From Sorlinia euscelidii (GTDB lineage: Bacteria > Pseudomonadota > Alphaproteobacteria > Acetobacterales > Acetobacteraceae), in the NCBI RefSeq assembly GCF_036452155.1, contig NZ_JAWJZY010000002.1: 64,000 nucleotides of DNA; one strand, given 5' to 3'. Within the stretch, counting starts at the first letter, position 1, and the number at the start of each line of letters is the position of its first letter. Shown piece by piece: positions 29,011 through 38,681 of the stretch. A program made the position numbers and the translations under genes. The notes beneath the pieces are model-generated. The model was not told the DNA's origin, ran no database searches, and saw only the letters and a program-made list of their open reading frames with translations.

Positions 29011-30420
29011 TTATCGTTGAATAGGCCGCAATTTCACGACTTCACCGATTATTGTCATGGTGGGTGAGGTGATCCCGTTTTGTGTCACGATTTCGGGAAG
29101 CGCTTCAAGCGTTGTCATAAAGACGCGTTGCGTTTCCCATGTTCCCTTTTCAATAATGGCGGCCGGCCAATCCGGCGGCAGCCCATGTTCCACAAGTTTC
29201 CGTGCTAATGTGGCAAGGGGGGTCAGGCCCATATAAATGGCAAGGGTTTGGCCTCTTTTCGCAAGTGCGGCCCAGTCCAGCGCAAGTTCCTGCCCTGATT
29301 TGGCGTGACCCGTGACAAAAATGCAGCTTTGCGCATAGTCACGATGTGTCAGGGGGATACCGGCAGACGCGCCGCATCCACTCGCCGCGGTGATGCCTGG
29401 TATGATACGCACAGGGATGTCCTGCCGCATCAAAGCATCCATTTCCTCCCCACCCCGCCCGAAGATAAATGGATCACCCCCTTTGAGTCGCAGGACGCGC
29501 AGGCCCTGCCGTGCCTTCTCCGCGAGGATCTGCGTGATCTCCGTTTGCGGCAAAGTGTGGTGACTGCGTTTTTTGCCCACAAAAATACGCTCGGCATCGC
29601 GGCGGAGGCGGTCAAGGATGGCATCGGGGATCAATTGGTCATAGAGGACGCAATCGGCATTCTGCATCGCGTTGAGGGCGGCGAGTGTCAGCAGGTCCGG
29701 GTCACCCGGGCCGGCACCGACGAGCCAGACTTCGCCCATCTTGCCGGTCCCGGCGGTCTCTTTGGCGACAGAATTTTCAAGCGCCATCCGGGCGGCTTTC
29801 CGATCGTCTCTTTCCGCAGCGCCACGCCCGCCGGAATCAAGGAAGCGCTCCCACGCGTGACGGCGTTGCGTGATGTCGGGCAGGGCATCGCGTACCCAAG
29901 CGCGCTGGCGTTTCATGAATTGCGCGAGGCGCGCCACGCCGTGGGGGAGGCTGGCTTCAATCTGCGTGCGCAGCCGTCGCGCCAGAACCGGGGCGGCACC
30001 CCCGGAGATAATCGCGACCTGAATGGGGGAGCGGTCAATAATGGCGGGGGTAATGAAGCTTGAGGGCGGTATGTCATCCACCACGCAGCAGGGCACGCGG
30101 CAAACACCCGCCCATAAAGCGAGCTGCCGGTTATAAGCCGCATCCTCTGTCGCGATAAAGATCAGCCGCGCTTCCTTCAGGGTAGCACGGATAGACGTTT
30201 CATCGCGCTCATCACCGGCGCGATAAATCTGCCCTTCATCAATACGGGTGCGGAGTTCCGAAACGGGATGGGTGGTGAAAATCCGGATATCCCGGGCGCG
30301 TGAAACGAGAAGGCGCGTTTTATTGGCGGCGGCCATACCGCTACCGACCACAATGCAAGGCGCGTCATCGACGCGCAGCGCTACGGGCAGATATTGGGGT
30401 CCGTCAAAATCCGAATGCAA
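29011..30420 (-). CDS. cysG: Siroheme synthase (trifunctional CysG)
   Basis: Makes sirohaem, the cofactor of sulfite reductase. The N-terminal third is the precorrin-2 dehydrogenase/ferrochelatase with the Rossmann motif VVGSGMAAANKTRLL. The C-terminal two thirds are the uroporphyrinogen III methyltransferase: VWLVGAGPGDPDLLTLAA, VLRLKGGDPFIFGRGGEE and GITAASGCGASAGIPLTHR. The only start that keeps the conserved N-terminus is a TTG at 30420; an in-frame stop lies 12 codons earlier and no ATG intervenes. It is the first gene of the cys unit. The methyltransferase product, precorrin-2, is shared with cobalamin synthesis. Confidence 0.93.
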   Translation of the reverse strand: MHSDFDGPQYLPVALRVDDAPCIVVGSGMAAANKTRLLVSRARDIRIFTTHPVSELRTRIDEGQIYRAGDERDETSIRATLKEARLIFIATEDAAYNRQLALWAGVCRVPCCVVDDIPPSSFITPAIIDRSPIQVAIISGGAAPVLARRLRTQIEASLPHGVARLAQFMKRQRAWVRDALPDITQRRHAWERFLDSGGRGAAERDDRKAARMALENSVAKETAGTGKMGEVWLVGAGPGDPDLLTLAALNAMQNADCVLYDQLIPDAILDRLRRDAERIFVGKKRSHHTLPQTEITQILAEKARQGLRVLRLKGGDPFIFGRGGEEMDALMRQDIPVRIIPGITAASGCGASAGIPLTHRDYAQSCIFVTGHAKSGQELALDWAALAKRGQTLAIYMGLTPLATLARKLVEHGLPPDWPAAIIEKGTWETQRVFMTTLEALPEIVTQNGITSPTMTIIGEVVKLRPIQR

Positions 30421-30565
30421 CTGTGCCTGTATCCTGTCTTTCTCTTCTGACGCATAAAATCACGTCAGAACCACTGCGGACACAGATAGGATGGATAGGC
30501 CTGAGAAAAAAGGCGCTTTAGCAATAAAGCGTGATGAAGCGGCTCTCGGCGTGTGCCTCACTCCG

Positions 30566-32032
30566 TCACATATTCCCCTGCTCATGCCTGACGCGCGGGA
30601 CGTTCGGCAGAAGACGACGCTTATCGATTGAACCACTCTGTGAAAAAACAAGATAAAGCGTGAAGCTGACACCACACCCGACAAACCAGGATAATTTATT
30701 GAGCAAAGCGAGGGTCGGCACGAAGGCGCCGATGACGGCGAGGAAACCGCCAATGATGAAAGCGAGAATGGCCGCGACGCCCCAGCCATAAAGCCCCTCA
30801 TAGAGCCCGTCACGACGATAAAGATCGGGCAGGGAAAGAAGCTGGCGCCGTCTGACGAAGTAATCCGCCAGCATCACCCCGGTCACCGGCCCGAGAAGAC
30901 CGCTGATAATGTTGAGCAGTGCAAACACACTCGTCGCCTGGGTGAACCAGAGCCAGGGCATGAAAGCGAGGCCGAGAATAAGGACGAGATAGGCGCTACG
31001 GTGGAAATCAAGCCGACGCGGCATGAGATTGATGAGGTCGTAACAGGCGGGCATGATATTGGCGACGACATTGACGGATAATGTTGCGATGACGATCGTT
31101 GCGCCGCCTAACAGGGTGACTGTCGTGTTATTCAGTGCGAGAAGCAGATCGACCGGATTCCAGATCGCATGGCCAAAAACAATGACCGTTGCGGAGGTCG
31201 TCACAATCGCCATCGGGGTAAAAATCAGCGCCGTCACAGGCAGGCCGATAAACTGCCCGATAATTTGATCGCGCTGGGATCGGACAAAGCGGGAGAGATC
31301 GGGCACATTGACCGCGAATGATGCCCACATTCCCATAATGCCGGTGACGCCCCCCGCAAACGTGCCGGCAAAAGCCCAGCCATGAAGGTGTGAGGGCAGG
31401 GCGAAGAGCGGGCCGATGCCATGCCCGACCGATAACCCCCAGAGGGCCGCGCCCGCGCCCATAATGATGACAAGGGGGCCCGCCACCAGTTCAAACCGCC
31501 CGATGCTCTGGATGCCGTGATTCATGATCCAGCCATGAAGCGCCCAGATGAGCGCCAGGGCGCACCAGCCATGCATTGTCATGCCAAGCCAGGTAATGGA
31601 CAGCGTTTGCCACGCGGGCCAGACCGTCATCATGATGGCATCGACTGCCTGAGACGCGGCATAAGCCTGCACGGAAAACCAGAAGATGGCGCAGAAACCG
31701 CGCAAAAGGACTGGTAATTGCGCACCGACAGGGCCGAAGGCACTGCGGATCAGGACACAGAAGGGCAGGCCATAACGCGTGCCGGAGACGGCATTGAGGC
31801 ACATGGCGATGAAGAGCACGGCATAGGCGACCGCCACGACCTCCAGACATTCCACCGCTGAAAAGCCGAGGGCCATCAAGCCCGCAGCAGCCTCATACAC
31901 GACGATATTATGCACCATGCCCATCCAGATCGTGGCGAGGTTCAGCCAGTTCCAAGGGCGTCTGTCATGCGGGACAGGGGCAAGATCGTCATTATAAAGC
32001 TTCGGGTCAGGCGCGAGGGGAAGTGTCGTCAA
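30566..32032 (-). CDS. NCS1 family nucleobase/allantoin permease
   Basis: Twelve-helix inner-membrane symporter of the NCS1 family, which carries cytosine, uracil, allantoin, hydantoins or thiamine. NDDLAPVPHDRRPWNWLNLATIWMG is the family's N-terminal signature (residues 14-38) and GMWASFAVNVPDLSRFVRS lies in the middle. The start is a TTG at 32032 with GGAGG 8 nt upstream. The divergently placed allantoinase gene makes allantoin the likeliest substrate, by inference. Length is 488 aa. Confidence 0.87.
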   Translation of the reverse strand: MTTLPLAPDPKLYNDDLAPVPHDRRPWNWLNLATIWMGMVHNIVVYEAAAGLMALGFSAVECLEVVAVAYAVLFIAMCLNAVSGTRYGLPFCVLIRSAFGPVGAQLPVLLRGFCAIFWFSVQAYAASQAVDAIMMTVWPAWQTLSITWLGMTMHGWCALALIWALHGWIMNHGIQSIGRFELVAGPLVIIMGAGAALWGLSVGHGIGPLFALPSHLHGWAFAGTFAGGVTGIMGMWASFAVNVPDLSRFVRSQRDQIIGQFIGLPVTALIFTPMAIVTTSATVIVFGHAIWNPVDLLLALNNTTVTLLGGATIVIATLSVNVVANIMPACYDLINLMPRRLDFHRSAYLVLILGLAFMPWLWFTQATSVFALLNIISGLLGPVTGVMLADYFVRRRQLLSLPDLYRRDGLYEGLYGWGVAAILAFIIGGFLAVIGAFVPTLALLNKLSWFVGCGVSFTLYLVFSQSGSIDKRRLLPNVPRVRHEQGNM

Positions 32033-32325
32033 AATCTTTCCTCCGGCAGGTCGCGACAGGATGCGGGGCCATCCCGCGCCCGGTGGCAGGGCGCGGACGG
32101 CGCGTCACGACAATTGCAGGCTTCATGCTGACATAGAATCTCGTTTCGAAAAAGAAATAATATGGTCAATTTAATGACGATGTTTTAACTTACCGTTTCG
32201 GGTGGGAAATGAGGGCGTCGCCATGAAGGCGGCACGCCCATTCTGCGCGATAAATCCCGGATTCTGCCCCGTTTCTGTGAGCAGGATTTGGCCGATCGAC
32301 AAAATAACATGAAGATGGTGGCCGT
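32033..32325. other. Divergent promoter region between the NCS1 permease and puuE
   Basis: 293 bases without a gene. The segment 32140-32195 is AT-rich and is the likely promoter zone for both genes. I see no clear palindromic operator. Confidence 0.4.
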
Positions 32326-33234
32326 ATGATGCCCAACTCCCTGAAGGATTATTGTCGAGACCTTACCGGTTATGGCGCGAAACCGCCTGACCCGCATTGG
32401 CCTGGGGGCGCCCGCACGGCGGTGCAGTTTGTCATCAATTACGAGGAGGGCGCGGAAAATGCCATTCTTCATGGGGACAGCCAGGCTGAGGCGTTTCTCT
32501 CTGAGCTCGTCGGAGCGAAGAACATCCCGGGGATGCGCAATATGCAGATGGAGAGCGTCTATGAATATGGCGCGCGTGCCGGGTTCTGGCGGCTTTATCG
32601 CATTTTCACGGATGCAGCTGCACCGGTCACGGTTTTCGGGGTTGCCATGGCGTTGGCGCGTCACCGGGAAGCCGTTGCGGCCATGCGCGCGGCATCGTGG
32701 GAAATCGCCTCACATGGTTATCGATGGATTGATTATCAGAATGTGCCGGAAAGCGTTGAACGAGAGCATCTGCGTGCGGCGATCGAGATCCACAAGGAGG
32801 TGACCGGCGCCGCGCCAGAGGGGTGGTATCAGGGCCGCACCAGCCCGAATACAGCACGCCTCGTGGCGGAGGAAGGTTGTTTCACTTATGACGCCGATTC
32901 CTATGCGGATGACCTGCCATATTATGATCACCGTCATGGACGCGCCCAGTTGATTGTGCCCTATAGTTTCGACACGAATGACATGAAGTTTGTCGGATAT
33001 AATGGCTTTACGGAAGGGGCGCAATTTTACCGCTATTTGCGGGACAGTTTCGAGATGCTGCACCAGGAGGGCGGAAGAATGATGTCCGTCGGACTCCATT
33101 GCCGCATTGCAGGTCGCCCCGGGCGGGCGCTGGCTGTCCGGCAATTTCTGGACGACCTCAAATCGCGACCCGATGTCTGGATCGCGCGGCGCATCGATAT
33201 CGCCCATCACTGGCTACGGAACTTCCCGCCGTGA
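32326..33234 (+). CDS. puuE: Allantoinase, polysaccharide-deacetylase-like (PuuE)
   Basis: Hydrolyses allantoin to allantoate in purine breakdown. It belongs to the metal-free or weakly metal-dependent PuuE branch of the NodB fold rather than the amidohydrolase-type AllB. Diagnostic stretches are GYGAKPPDPHWPGGARTAV, FVINYEEGAENAILHGD, ESVYEYGARAGFWRLYR, IASHGYRWIDYQN and YQGRTSPNTARLVAEEG. Length is 302 aa, normal. It is divergent from the NCS1 permease, which suggests uptake and hydrolysis of allantoin as a nitrogen source. No ureide-processing genes follow; the next gene is convergent acsA. Confidence 0.92.
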   Translation: MMPNSLKDYCRDLTGYGAKPPDPHWPGGARTAVQFVINYEEGAENAILHGDSQAEAFLSELVGAKNIPGMRNMQMESVYEYGARAGFWRLYRIFTDAAAPVTVFGVAMALARHREAVAAMRAASWEIASHGYRWIDYQNVPESVEREHLRAAIEIHKEVTGAAPEGWYQGRTSPNTARLVAEEGCFTYDADSYADDLPYYDHRHGRAQLIVPYSFDTNDMKFVGYNGFTEGAQFYRYLRDSFEMLHQEGGRMMSVGLHCRIAGRPGRALAVRQFLDDLKSRPDVWIARRIDIAHHWLRNFPP

Positions 33235-33251
33235 CGGGCGCGCAAACCGCG

Positions 33252-35162
33252 TCACATCGGCGTTGCCTCGAGAAGGCGTTCGATGCATTCCGGGTCACTC
33301 AACGTTGATAAATCTCCGAACCCATCTTTCTCGCCACTTGCAATTTTCCGAAGAAGGCGGCGAACATTTTTACCGGAACGCGTTTTGGGTAGATCATGCA
33401 CGACATAAATATGCTCCGGCACCGCATAGCGCCCGATCCGCCGGGAGACGATCTGGCGTGCATGTTCCGGCAGCATGTCGGCCCGCGCCGTGTCTCTCGG
33501 CACGATGAACACCACCACGGCCTGTCCTTTCATCGGATGCGGTATCCCGATGGCGGCACACTCCGCAATGTCACGATCATCGGCCAGAACATCCTCGATT
33601 TCGGCTGAGCCGATGCGGTGTCCGGAGACATTGATCACGTCATCAACACGCCCTGTAATCCAGTAATGGCCATTTCCGTCGCGCCGCGCCCCATCGCCGG
33701 TAAAGTAGTAGCCGGGATAAGGGGCCAGATAGATTTTCTGGAATAACGCATCATTTTTCCAGATGGAGAGGGCGCGTCCGGGCCATGGGCGACGCATACA
33801 TAATACGCCCTCGCCTTCACCTTTGATTTCCCGGCCGTCCGCTCCCAGAAGTACAGCGTCAATGCCGGGCAGGGGTAAGGTGGCGGCGCTCGGCTCACCT
33901 TCAACAATGCCGGGGACGGGGGAGATCATGATGCCTCCCGTTTCTGTCTGCCACCATGTATCCACAACATGGCATCGGTTGCGGCCAATGACCCGGTAAA
34001 ACCACTCCCATGCCTCACGGCTGATCGGTTCACCGACGGAACCCAACACGCGCAGGGAGTTCAGATCGCACGCACCCGGCACGTCATCACCCTCCCGCAT
34101 CAGGGCGCGGATCACGGTGGGGGAGGTATAAAAGCTCGTGACGCGATATTTCTCGATGACGCGCCACCATTGGCCAGGGTCGGGATAGGAGGGCATACCC
34201 TCATAAATCAGGATCGTCCCCCCATTGCAGAGCGGCCCGTAAGCCACATAACTATGCCCGGTAATCCAGCCGAGATCCGCCGTGCACCAGAAAATATCAC
34301 CCTCACGATGGTCAAAAACCACATTCTGGGTAAAGCTTGCCCAGGTGAGGTAACCTCCCGTGCCATGAATGACGCCTTTCGGCTTCCCCGTACTCCCTGA
34401 AGTATAAAGCAGAAAAAGGGGATCATTTGCATCGCGCGTAACGCAGGGAAGCGTATCCGGTGCGGCGCTGATCAGGGGAGCGAGGAGATGGTCACGCCCT
34501 TCCTGCATCGGCACGTCTTCATGCGTCACAGACATGACGAGGATGGTGTCGATCTGGTCCGGTGGAAGGTGCGTCAACGCCGCGTCAATTGTTTTCTTGA
34601 ACGGGACGCGCTTCGGGCCGCGTCGACCCACATCGGCGGTGATGATGAGTTTGGCATCCGCATCTGCGATACGGTCAGCGATGGCTTCGGCGGAGAAACC
34701 GCCGAAAAGCACCATATGAATTGCCCCGATCCGTGCACAGGCGAGCATCGCGATCACGCCCTCAGCAATCGCGGGGAGGTGAATCGCCACGCGATCACCC
34801 TCTTTGACGCCGAATCGCATAAGGACGTTTGCCATCCGGCAGACTTCCCGATGAAGCGCGCGGTAAGTCAGTTCCCGCTTTTCTTCAGGCGACTCTCCCT
34901 GCCAGATCAAAGCTAACTGGTCACCGCGCATCTCAAGATGACGATCCACGGCATTGTAGCAGGCATTCAATTTTCCACCGTCAAACCACCTGCCGGCAGC
35001 ATTCAGGGCCTCAGTTGGCGCGGTGAACCATGCCAGGCGCATGGCAAGATCCATCCAGTGTGCGTCCGGGTCGAGTGCCGCTCTCTGCTGCATCTCGTGC
35101 CATCGGAATATCGGGGGGAGGTGCTCCGGCGCTTCGTGATTATGTGCCGCGGTGGATGTCAT
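33252..35162 (-). CDS. acsA: Acetyl-CoA synthetase (AMP-forming) or close acyl-CoA synthetase
   Basis: Activates acetate to acetyl-CoA through acetyl-AMP. The motifs are complete: LYTSGSTGKPKGVIHGTGGY (ATP loop), VVDTWWQTETGG, YFTGDGARRDGNGHYWITGR, and the acetylatable lysine region KTRSGKNVRRLLR. The N-terminal AMP-binding entry WFDGGKLNACYNAVDRHL is typical of Acs. The length of 636 aa is slightly below the usual 650. PrpE is possible, but the WWQTETGG and core sequence favour Acs. It is a single gene, convergent with puuE (17 nt apart), and fits acetate-rich habitats. Confidence 0.92.
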   Translation of the reverse strand: MTSTAAHNHEAPEHLPPIFRWHEMQQRAALDPDAHWMDLAMRLAWFTAPTEALNAAGRWFDGGKLNACYNAVDRHLEMRGDQLALIWQGESPEEKRELTYRALHREVCRMANVLMRFGVKEGDRVAIHLPAIAEGVIAMLACARIGAIHMVLFGGFSAEAIADRIADADAKLIITADVGRRGPKRVPFKKTIDAALTHLPPDQIDTILVMSVTHEDVPMQEGRDHLLAPLISAAPDTLPCVTRDANDPLFLLYTSGSTGKPKGVIHGTGGYLTWASFTQNVVFDHREGDIFWCTADLGWITGHSYVAYGPLCNGGTILIYEGMPSYPDPGQWWRVIEKYRVTSFYTSPTVIRALMREGDDVPGACDLNSLRVLGSVGEPISREAWEWFYRVIGRNRCHVVDTWWQTETGGIMISPVPGIVEGEPSAATLPLPGIDAVLLGADGREIKGEGEGVLCMRRPWPGRALSIWKNDALFQKIYLAPYPGYYFTGDGARRDGNGHYWITGRVDDVINVSGHRIGSAEIEDVLADDRDIAECAAIGIPHPMKGQAVVVFIVPRDTARADMLPEHARQIVSRRIGRYAVPEHIYVVHDLPKTRSGKNVRRLLRKIASGEKDGFGDLSTLSDPECIERLLEATPM

Positions 35163-35449
35163 TCATGAAGCCCTTGATGATACGGGAAGACCAGCAATCC
35201 TGATTGGAAGTAACCGCCTGGAACGCGTATGACGCGGCGCAACGTGCCCGCATCCTCATCCAGCCGACCCCAATCCTTGCAATATTGCGCGCACCCTGTC
35301 CACTCGCGACCGGCAAGCGCTGCGCGTCAACACGTTCAATATGCGCTGTTTCCTTGATTAAGCTGCGTAAAGTAAAGCAAAGGCGTGCCAAAGGGATGCA
35401 TCATCAGGTCGTTCAAGTTTCTGTCATTGTGCTGGAATGGATGATATAA
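35163..35449. other. Divergent intergenic region between acsA and the persulfide dioxygenase-like gene
   Basis: 287 bases with no gene I can support. It must contain both promoters. No clear inverted repeat of the BigR/SqrR kind was found. Confidence 0.4.
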
Positions 35450-36409
35450 ATGAGTTTCTTTGAGGGCCTCACGGGAAGGCGTGTGATGACGGACGATCCT
35501 CTTCGTAACGCGACGGAAATCATCGAGAAATCGATTGAAAAAGATGTGATTCCCTCCGTGAAAAGCTTCTTTGATGAGGCGACATTCACGGCGAGCCATG
35601 TTGTTTATGATCCGACAACGCGTGAAGCGGCGATTATCGATTCCGTCATGGATTATGACCCCGCATCCGGCCGGACGGGGGAGGCCAGCGCCCGGAAGAT
35701 CCTGGACTTCATTCATGCTGAAAGCCTCAATGTGGTCTGGCAGCTCGAGACCCACGCCCATGCCGACCATCTTTCAGCCGCCCCATGGTTGCAGGAGAAA
35801 CTGGGCGGCAAGCTTGCAATCGGGGCGCGTATTATTGATGTGCAGAACGTCTTCGGGAAAATCTTTAACGTGGGCACAGACTTTGCCCGGGATGGCTCCC
35901 AATTCGACCATTTATTTGAAGATGGTGAAAAATTCCGCGTGGGAAAGCTGGAAGCCATGGCGCTTCACGTGCCAGGCCATACGCCAGCGGATATGGCTTA
36001 TGTCATCGGGAACGTCGCTTTTATCGGTGACACGTTATTCATGCCCGATTTCGGCACGGCACGTGCCGATTTCCCCGGTGGTGATGCCAGGCAGCTTTTT
36101 CAGTCTATCCGCCGCCTTCTCTCCCTCCCGCGTGAGACGCGGCTTTATCTGTGCCATGATTATAAAGCGCCGGGACGGGACGCATTTTGTTTCGTCACAT
36201 CGGTCGGGGCGGAGCGAGACGGGAATATCCATGTGCATGACGGCGTCTCGGAGGCGGCTTTTATCAAAATGCGCCAGGAACGGGATACGCATCTCACCAT
36301 GCCTCACCTTCTCATGCCGTCCGTGCAGGTCAATATGCGCGGTGGTCATCTTCCAGAAGCGGAGGATGATGGGGTAAGTTACATCAAAATTCCGGTCAAT
36401 CGCCTCTGA
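35450..36409 (+). CDS. blh: MBL-fold hydrolase, persulfide dioxygenase-like (Blh/ETHE1 type)
   Basis: Metallo-beta-lactamase fold protein close to persulfide dioxygenases, which oxidise glutathione persulfide to sulfite. The metal site is visible in QLETHAHADHLSAAPWLQ, HVPGHTPADMAYV and IGDTLFMPDFGTARADFPGG. Length is 319 aa, including an N-terminal extension. It is followed after 36 nt by a sulfide:quinone reductase fusion, giving a plausible path from sulfide to persulfide to sulfite. The function is inferred from family and context. Confidence 0.85.
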   Translation: MSFFEGLTGRRVMTDDPLRNATEIIEKSIEKDVIPSVKSFFDEATFTASHVVYDPTTREAAIIDSVMDYDPASGRTGEASARKILDFIHAESLNVVWQLETHAHADHLSAAPWLQEKLGGKLAIGARIIDVQNVFGKIFNVGTDFARDGSQFDHLFEDGEKFRVGKLEAMALHVPGHTPADMAYVIGNVAFIGDTLFMPDFGTARADFPGGDARQLFQSIRRLLSLPRETRLYLCHDYKAPGRDAFCFVTSVGAERDGNIHVHDGVSEAAFIKMRQERDTHLTMPHLLMPSVQVNMRGGHLPEAEDDGVSYIKIPVNRL

Positions 36410-36445
36410 GGCAGTCGCAACCCGGCCAGGAAGCAGGAGAATAAT

Positions 36446-38038
36446 ATGAGCGTGGAACCCCTATCCGCCGACTTTACCGCCGCGGGGCAGGTCACAGTGG
36501 ATGATATGCCGCGACTCGTCAAAGAGGGCTATACCGCCATCCTTTGCCTGCGACCGGATGATGAAGAGCCGGAACAGCCGAAAGCGGCTGAAATCGCCGC
36601 GGCTGCCGAAGCGGCTGGTTTGCAGTTCGGCCTTCTGCCCATGCGGTCGAGTGAGCGACCGCATGAGGACATGTTACGGCGGCTGCAGAACATCATCAAT
36701 GACCTTAAAGGTGATGATGCGAAAGCCCGCATCTATGCTTATTGTCGCTCCGGCGGGCGGGTGCGCATTGCCTATGACCTGTTGCGAGCCCTTCCCGGCC
36801 GAAAGCATGTCGCGGCCCATAAATTCGATGTTGTCATCGTGGGGGGCGGTTCCGGCGGGATCGCCACCGCGGCGAGCCTCATCAAAAGGCGGCCGGAATT
36901 GACAATCGCGGTCATTGAACCGGCAGCCGCGCATTACTACCAGCCCGCCTGGACACTCGTCGGTGGCGGGGCTTACAGCAAGCACGCCACAAAGCGCACG
37001 GAAGCGTCCGTCATGCCAAAGGATGTGAATTGGGTGCACCATGCGGTCACGGCATTCCGTCCCGAAAATGACACGATCCTACTCGAGGATGAGACGGAAA
37101 TCTCCTACAAGGCGCTGGTGGTCGCGACGGGCCTTAGGCTGAACTTTGACGCGATCCCGGGGCTTGAGGAGACGTTGGGCAAAAACGGCGTGACCTCAAA
37201 TTACCGTTATGACCTCGCGCCTTATACGTGGGAGTTGGTGCAGGGCCTCAAAGCCGGCAAAGCCATTTTCACCCAGCCGCCCGCGCCGTTCAAATGCGCT
37301 GGCGCGCCGCAGAAGGCTGTCTATCTATCCTGCGATGCCTGGGCGAAACGCCGTGTCAATGACGCGATCTCGGTCGAGTTTGACGTGGCTGGGCCTGCTT
37401 TATTCGGCGTTAAGGATTTCGTTCCCGTGCTCATGTCGTATATTCAGCGATATAAAGTCGATCTACAGCTGAATTCAAAGCTCGTGCATGTTGATGGCGA
37501 CGCGAAAACAGCGACATTTGAGCGACAGGTGGCTGGCAAGACGGAGATCGTTACGCAGCAATTTGACATGCTGCATGTCGTGCCACCCCAATCGGCCCCG
37601 AAAGTCGTGCGGGAGAGCGCGCTTGCCAATGCGGAGGGCTACCTCGCGGTTGATCCGCAGACTTTACAGCACATCACCTTCAAAAATGTTTTCGGTGTGG
37701 GGGACGTGATTGGCACGTCCAACGCCAAAACAGCGGCCGCCGCCCGGAAACAGGCCCCTATTATCGCGGAGAACCTGTTGGCGACGATGGACTCCCGGGA
37801 TCTGCCTTACATTTACGATGGTTATGGCGGTTGTCCGCTTACCGTCGAGAACGGTAAGGTTGTCCTTGCGGAGTTCGGCTATGGTGGCAAATTGATGCCG
37901 AGTTTCCCGAAATGGATCATCAATGGTTTTAAGCCGTCCCGCGTTGCCTGGACCCTGAAAAAATACGGCCTGCCCTTTATATATTGGAATGCGATGCTCA
38001 AAGGGCGGGAAATCATGCTCGGGCTGAAGCGCCGTTAG
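36446..38038 (+). CDS. sqr: DUF442 phosphatase-like domain fused to sulfide:quinone oxidoreductase
   Basis: Two-domain protein. Residues 1-115 are a DUF442 (beta-lactamase hydrolase-like, dual-specificity-phosphatase fold) domain with the active-site loop YCRSGGR. Residues 126-530 are a flavin disulfide reductase of the type II sulfide:quinone oxidoreductase group: FDVVIVGGGSGGIATAASL (FAD), YYQPAWTLVGGG, FKCAGAPQKAVYLSCDAW and GYGGCPLTVENGKVVLAEFG. The Cys in KCAGAP and the Cys in GGCPL are the likely redox pair. It oxidises sulfide to persulfide and passes electrons to quinone at the membrane face. Partner of the upstream dioxygenase-like protein. What the DUF442 domain adds is not known. 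Confidence 0.9.
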   Translation: MSVEPLSADFTAAGQVTVDDMPRLVKEGYTAILCLRPDDEEPEQPKAAEIAAAAEAAGLQFGLLPMRSSERPHEDMLRRLQNIINDLKGDDAKARIYAYCRSGGRVRIAYDLLRALPGRKHVAAHKFDVVIVGGGSGGIATAASLIKRRPELTIAVIEPAAAHYYQPAWTLVGGGAYSKHATKRTEASVMPKDVNWVHHAVTAFRPENDTILLEDETEISYKALVVATGLRLNFDAIPGLEETLGKNGVTSNYRYDLAPYTWELVQGLKAGKAIFTQPPAPFKCAGAPQKAVYLSCDAWAKRRVNDAISVEFDVAGPALFGVKDFVPVLMSYIQRYKVDLQLNSKLVHVDGDAKTATFERQVAGKTEIVTQQFDMLHVVPPQSAPKVVRESALANAEGYLAVDPQTLQHITFKNVFGVGDVIGTSNAKTAAAARKQAPIIAENLLATMDSRDLPYIYDGYGGCPLTVENGKVVLAEFGYGGKLMPSFPKWIINGFKPSRVAWTLKKYGLPFIYWNAMLKGREIMLGLKRR

Positions 38039-38119
38039 ACGCGCTGACGCCGCCCGTGCGCGATCATCTCAAAAATGTCAGCCGATTTGCGCCGTCGGAT
38101 ATAATCGCCCGACGGTTTC

Positions 38120-38437
38120 TTATCGTGTCTGCGTTGTCTGATGATAAGCTGGCGGCGATTGATTCTGACTTCCGGAGAAGAAATTCAGCGCATTCATCGG
38201 ATTTATGTTGAGGGCGTAGGCTGCGGCGACCACAATGATGATGCCGACAATGCCAATCCTGCCTTTGGCATTAGACAATGTCGTCAACATGCCCGGCGCC
38301 GCCTGATTGTTGTAGCCGGCATTGTTGTTGCCCTGCTTGAAAAAATTACCAAACACACTCGAATCATGGTTCGGGGTGGGCGCGTCAACATTTTCTGGTT
38401 TCGGCGGCGTGTCCTGGTTGGGAAGCTGATCAGTCAT
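38120..38437 (-). CDS. Hypothetical single-pass membrane protein, Asn/Gln/Pro-rich
   Basis: A 105-residue protein I do not recognise. Residues 1-55 are Asn, Pro and Asp rich and polar. Residues 61-78 form one clear membrane helix (IGIVGIIIVVAAAYALNI), and the short C-terminus is Gln/Thr rich. No signal peptide; the N-terminus is probably cytoplasmic. GAGGA stands 9 nt before the ATG, which supports a real gene. It is convergent with the SQR fusion and divergent from the bicupin gene. No function can be assigned. Confidence 0.7.
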   Translation of the reverse strand: MTDQLPNQDTPPKPENVDAPTPNHDSSVFGNFFKQGNNNAGYNNQAAPGMLTTLSNAKGRIGIVGIIIVVAAAYALNINPMNALNFFSGSQNQSPPAYHQTTQTR

Positions 38438-38681
38438 TTAAAAATTCCTCGTTAACGATGTTCTCCGACAACGCAACAGGGCTTGACCCGTTGCAAACCG
38501 CTATCTTTTCGGCCCTCCGCGCCCTTGATCATCGTGGGCAATACCGGTTTTAAGCTTTAACGATTGAACGCCATTTGACGGTGAGGCCCAGTTGTGAGAA
38601 GTCGGAAGATCAGGCGCGCATCATGAATCGCGTCGCATCGCTCAGGGCCAAGCTTTTTCCGGGGAAGAGAAGGTCGAAGAA

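Noticed and set aside
29305..30063. 252-codon open frame opposite cysG
   Set aside because: Antisense to conserved methyltransferase motifs; no independent evidence.
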